Of a stretch of 64,000 nt of DNA, positions 61,527-64,000 are shown in pieces. The notes under the pieces are model-generated. The model had not been told where the DNA came from. It ran no database searches and saw only the letters and a program-made list of their open reading frames with translations. This DNA is from CAZSSM01 sp964609385 (GTDB lineage Bacteria > Planctomycetota > Planctomycetia > Isosphaerales > Isosphaeraceae): positions 28,814 through 92,813 of the forward strand of contig CAZSSM010000019.1 in the NCBI GenBank assembly GCA_964609385.1. The letters are read 5' to 3'. Position 1 is the first letter of the stretch. Each line of letters begins with the position of its first letter. The position numbers and the translations under genes are program-made.

Positions 61527-62879
61527 TTATGCGTGGACGATCCGCTCGCGATGGCATGTCACCCCAGCGGTGGCGTTGCGAGTATCAACGACCAAGGGTG
61601 CGTTGTTGACGACGAAGTCCCAGTCGTATGCCGAATGGTCGGTGCAGATGAGCACGCAGTCCTGCTGAGCGAGCGTCTCGGCGGTCATTGGCAGGCTCTC
61701 CAGGCGGATCGTGTGCTTGCGCATGGCGGGAAGCTTGGGGATGTGCGGGTCGTTGTAGTTGACCACCGCCCCTTTGGCCTGGAGCCGCTCCAAGAGTTCG
61801 AAGGCGGGGCTCTCGCGGGGGTCGTCGACGTCCTTCTTATACGCCGCGCCGAGCAGGAGCACCCGGCTGTCCCGGAGCGGTTTGCCGTGGTCGTTAAGCG
61901 CGTCGGCGAGCCGGTCGATCACGTAGCGAGGCATTGACGTGTTGATTTCGCCGGCTAGTTCGATGAGCCGCGTCACCACCCCGTGCCGCTTGGCGACCCA
62001 GCTCAGGTAGAACGGGTCGATCGGGATGCAGTGCCCGCCCAGGCCTGGACCGGGATAGAACGCCTGGAACCCGAACGGCTTGGTCTTGGCCGCCGCGATC
62101 ACCTCCCAGATGTCGATGCCCATCGCGTCGTAGATCATCTTCTGCTCGTTGACCAGCGCGATGTTGACGGCGCGATAGGTGTTCTCCAGGATCTTGCAGG
62201 CCTCGGCGACCTCGCAACTGGAGACCGGCACGACCTGGGGCACCACCGCATCGTAGAGCGCAGAGGCGACCGCCAGACTGTCTGGGTCATGGCCGCCGAC
62301 GACTTTGGGGATCATGCCGGCCGAGTGGTCGGGATTGCCCGGGTCCTCGCGCTCGGGGCTGTAGGCCAGGAAGAAGTCGTGGCCAGCGCGCAGGCCCCCG
62401 CGTTCCAGTTCGGGCCGGAGTACGTCGCGAGTCGTGCCTGGATAGGTCGTGCTCTCCAGGACAACCAGTTGCTCGGCGCGGAGTCGAGGTGCAACCTGAT
62501 TGCCGGTGCCGACGACCGCGCGGAGGTCGGGCTCGCGGTGCTCGCCCAGAGGCGTCGGCACGCAGATCAGCAGCGCGTCGGGCTCGGCGAGCCGGTCCGG
62601 GTCGGAGGTCGGATCAAACCGGCCACCGTCGACCAGTTCGGCGATCCGATGGTGAGCGATATGACCGATGTAGCTCCGGCCCGTGGCCAACGCGGCGATC
62701 TTCGACGCGTCGATGTCGAAGCCGAGCACGCTGAAGCCCGCCTGCGCAAACAACTCGACCAGTGGGAGGCCGACGTATCCAAGGCCAAGGATCCCCACTG
62801 TCGCCTGTCGCGACGCGATTCGCCTCACCAACCGACGTGCCGACTCCGAGGCCGGCTCCGGTCGCTGACCCTGCACCAT
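61527..62879 (-). CDS. UDP-sugar 6-dehydrogenase (WecC/WbpA type)
   Basis: The enzyme (450 residues) oxidises a UDP-hexose or UDP-N-acetylhexosamine to the uronic acid using NAD. The Rossmann motif GILGLGYVGLPLVELFAQAG begins near residue 29. Further blocks are DALLICVPTPLGEHREPDL, ESTTYPGTTRDVL, SPEREDPGN, ENTYRAVNIALVNE, GPGLGGHCIPIDPFYLSW with catalytic Cys near residue 280, AYKKDVDDPRESPAFEL and CTDHSAYDWDFVV. Start ATG 62879 with GGGAGG seven bases upstream. The motif pattern fits UDP-GlcNAc/ManNAc dehydrogenases better than UDP-glucose Ugd; a role in surface polysaccharide is likely. Confidence 0.9.
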   Translation of the reverse strand: MVQGQRPEPASESARRLVRRIASRQATVGILGLGYVGLPLVELFAQAGFSVLGFDIDASKIAALATGRSYIGHIAHHRIAELVDGGRFDPTSDPDRLAEPDALLICVPTPLGEHREPDLRAVVGTGNQVAPRLRAEQLVVLESTTYPGTTRDVLRPELERGGLRAGHDFFLAYSPEREDPGNPDHSAGMIPKVVGGHDPDSLAVASALYDAVVPQVVPVSSCEVAEACKILENTYRAVNIALVNEQKMIYDAMGIDIWEVIAAAKTKPFGFQAFYPGPGLGGHCIPIDPFYLSWVAKRHGVVTRLIELAGEINTSMPRYVIDRLADALNDHGKPLRDSRVLLLGAAYKKDVDDPRESPAFELLERLQAKGAVVNYNDPHIPKLPAMRKHTIRLESLPMTAETLAQQDCVLICTDHSAYDWDFVVNNAPLVVDTRNATAGVTCHRERIVHA

Positions 62880-63060
62880 TGAGAACCCTCCCGATCTCGA
62901 TACCCGCTGACGTCCCAGCATTCTCGATGATGACCGCCGACCACAGGCCACGTCGAGGCCCCAATGCTCCAGCGTCCCGTCCTCGGCCCCTCAGCGTCCG
63001 GTTTCGGATCGGCCCTTGATTCCGTCGAAGGTGCCCGATACCCTTACTCCATACCCAACT

Positions 63061-63134
63061 GGGGATGTAGCTCAATTGGTTAGAGCACTGGCCTGTCACG
63101 CCAGAGGTTGCGGGTTCGAGTCCCGTCATCCTCG
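63061..63134 (+). tRNA. tRNA-Asp (anticodon GTC)
   Basis: A complete 74-base cloverleaf: acceptor ggggatg pairs with catcctc (63127-63133) with one G-U pair and discriminator G at 63134; the D arm is agctc...gagc; the anticodon arm ctggc-ctGTCac-gccag carries GTC; the T arm has gcggg-ttcgagt-cccgt. The CCA tail is not encoded. All invariant positions are present. Confidence 0.95.
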
Positions 63135-63219
63135 TTATCGAAATCGTCTGGATCTTATAAGTCACGCATACTATCCGGAAACGTTATGGCGGTTTCTGTA
63201 TTACAGAGACGCATGCTTG

Positions 63220-63244
63220 ATCCGCGACTGGTCGTGTCGCGGAT
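63220..63244 (+). other. Nine-base-pair hairpin between tRNA-Asp and the next gene
   Basis: atccgcgac (63220-63228) pairs perfectly with gtcgcggat (63236-63244) around a seven-base loop. It may be a processing or termination element for the tRNA, or part of the leader of the following gene. No T tract follows. Confidence 0.4.
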
Positions 63245-63330
63245 AGGCGAAGAATCCGTTATGATTTCGAGGGTACGGAGGGAATCCGCATCCTAAGATC
63301 TTCGGGATTCTTCGTGGGGCATCTGATCCG

Positions 63331-64000
63331 ATGCGACTCAATTGGCGAAACATAAAAATCCTGACTGCCATCCTGACGCTAGCCTGGATGGCCCCTCGAG
63401 TAGCGTTGGCCCGCTCGGGGCCCGACTTCGAAGCGGCGGTCTGGCCGCTCTTGGAGTCACGTTGTTTGGAGTGCCACAACGGTCAGAATCGCTCGGGAGG
63501 GATCCGAATCGATGATCGGGACAACCTCCTGCAGGGCGGCGACAGCGGGATCCCGGCCATCGTTCCAGGCGACCCTGAGGGCAGCCTGATCATCGAGTTG
63601 GTCCGAGGCGACGACCCGACCTGGGTGATGCCCGAGCGCGGTCCGCGCCTCGACTCCGAACAGGTCGCCCTGCTGATTGATTGGATCGCCGAAGGAGCCT
63701 TGTGGTCGAATACCGAGACGGTGGCTTCGACCGTCGAGGCGCCCGAGCATTGGGCTTATCGTGTTCCGGAACGCCCCGAGCCGCCTGAAGTCGATGATCC
63801 CGATTGGTGCCGTAACCCGATCGACCGGTTCATCCTGTGTCGACTCGAGAAGGCCGACCTAGAGCCCAACTCGGAGGCGGACCCGGCCGCGTTGATCCGT
63901 CGGGTCACGCTCGACCTAACTGGCCTGCCACCCGATCCTCAGACCGTCCACGCCTTCCTGAACGACCCCACGCCCGACCGCTACGGACGGCTCGTCGACC
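63331..64000 (+). CDS. Exported cytochrome c / DUF1549 protein, 5' part (third copy)
   Basis: The open frame from ATG 63331 runs off the right edge after 223 codons. A signal peptide (NIKILTAILTLAWMAPRVAL) precedes a planctomycete cytochrome domain with CLECH at residues 45-49 and an MPERGPRL segment as likely distal-ligand region. DUF1549 follows (NPIDRFILCRLEKADLEPN, RRVTLDLTGLPPDPQTVHAF). The order equals that of the gene at 9026. A downstream DUF1553 half and DUF1501 partner are expected beyond the window. Confidence 0.88.
   Translation, partial: MRLNWRNIKILTAILTLAWMAPRVALARSGPDFEAAVWPLLESRCLECHNGQNRSGGIRIDDRDNLLQGGDSGIPAIVPGDPEGSLIIELVRGDDPTWVMPERGPRLDSEQVALLIDWIAEGALWSNTETVASTVEAPEHWAYRVPERPEPPEVDDPDWCRNPIDRFILCRLEKADLEPNSEADPAALIRRVTLDLTGLPPDPQTVHAFLNDPTPDRYGRLVD

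Overview
The window is from a high-GC bacterium of the phylum Planctomycetota. The evidence is three copies of the cytochrome c/DUF1549/DUF1553 family (two followed by DUF1501 genes), a very large serine/threonine kinase with TPR repeats next to an ECF sigma factor, an exported beta-helix protein with an LE-x-ME-x-R-x-LL N-terminal signature, a DUF6807 protein, and the tetrahydromethanopterin C1 genes fae and mtdB. Assignment below phylum (an Isosphaeraceae-like lineage is plausible) is a guess.

Layout. 1-463: decayed ATP-grasp gene. 464-1114: AT-rich spacer. 1115-4858: nucleoside salvage operon (pyrimidine phosphorylase, CNT transporter, purine phosphorylase). 5063-7919: rsfS, argS and a small membrane protein, convergent with a LysR regulator. 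9026-15358: cytochrome/DUF1549/DUF1553, DUF1501 and a beta-propeller/di-haem protein. 15396-16182: low-GC spacer with a gene fragment. 16183-17820: fae, a terminator and mtdB. 17869-20206: fatty acid hydroxylase pseudogene and SGNH hydrolase. 20861-26785: pdxJ, a TIM-barrel isomerase, a wrecked reverse transcriptase, a DtxR regulator, a glycine oxidase-like gene and a hypothetical gene. 26889-37471: five same-strand genes of unknown joint function (toroid/HEAT, one-TM protein, FHA/TPR/propeller, SBP_bac_5-like, exported protein). 37728-41080: two proteins that look like kinase tails without kinase domains, flanking an exported HAD phosphatase. 41192-43450: GbsR-like regulator, a coding-like tract without a start, and two cysteine-containing exported or membrane proteins. 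43626-47831: a second DUF1549/DUF1553 plus DUF1501 pair. 48032-55143: beta-helix protein, giant kinase, ECF sigma factor. 55951-62879: small hypotheticals, an ACT protein, a DUF6807 protein and a UDP-sugar dehydrogenase. 63061-63134: tRNA-Asp. 63331-64000: the start of a third cytochrome/DUF1549 gene, cut by the window edge.

How the genes relate. The nucleoside trio is a coherent pathway: uptake followed by phosphorolysis of pyrimidine and purine nucleosides. Fae and MtdB catalyse consecutive steps of formaldehyde oxidation on tetrahydromethanopterin. The DUF1549/DUF1553-DUF1501 pairs are planctomycete-typical exported modules of uncertain role. The ECF factor and kinase probably form one signalling unit. 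The 26889-37471 cluster is the best candidate for an undescribed system: its overlapping stop/start junctions and shared topology suggest one envelope-associated machine with an intracellular FHA phosphothreonine reader, but no member points to a known pathway. No functional mobile element, CRISPR array or prophage is visible.
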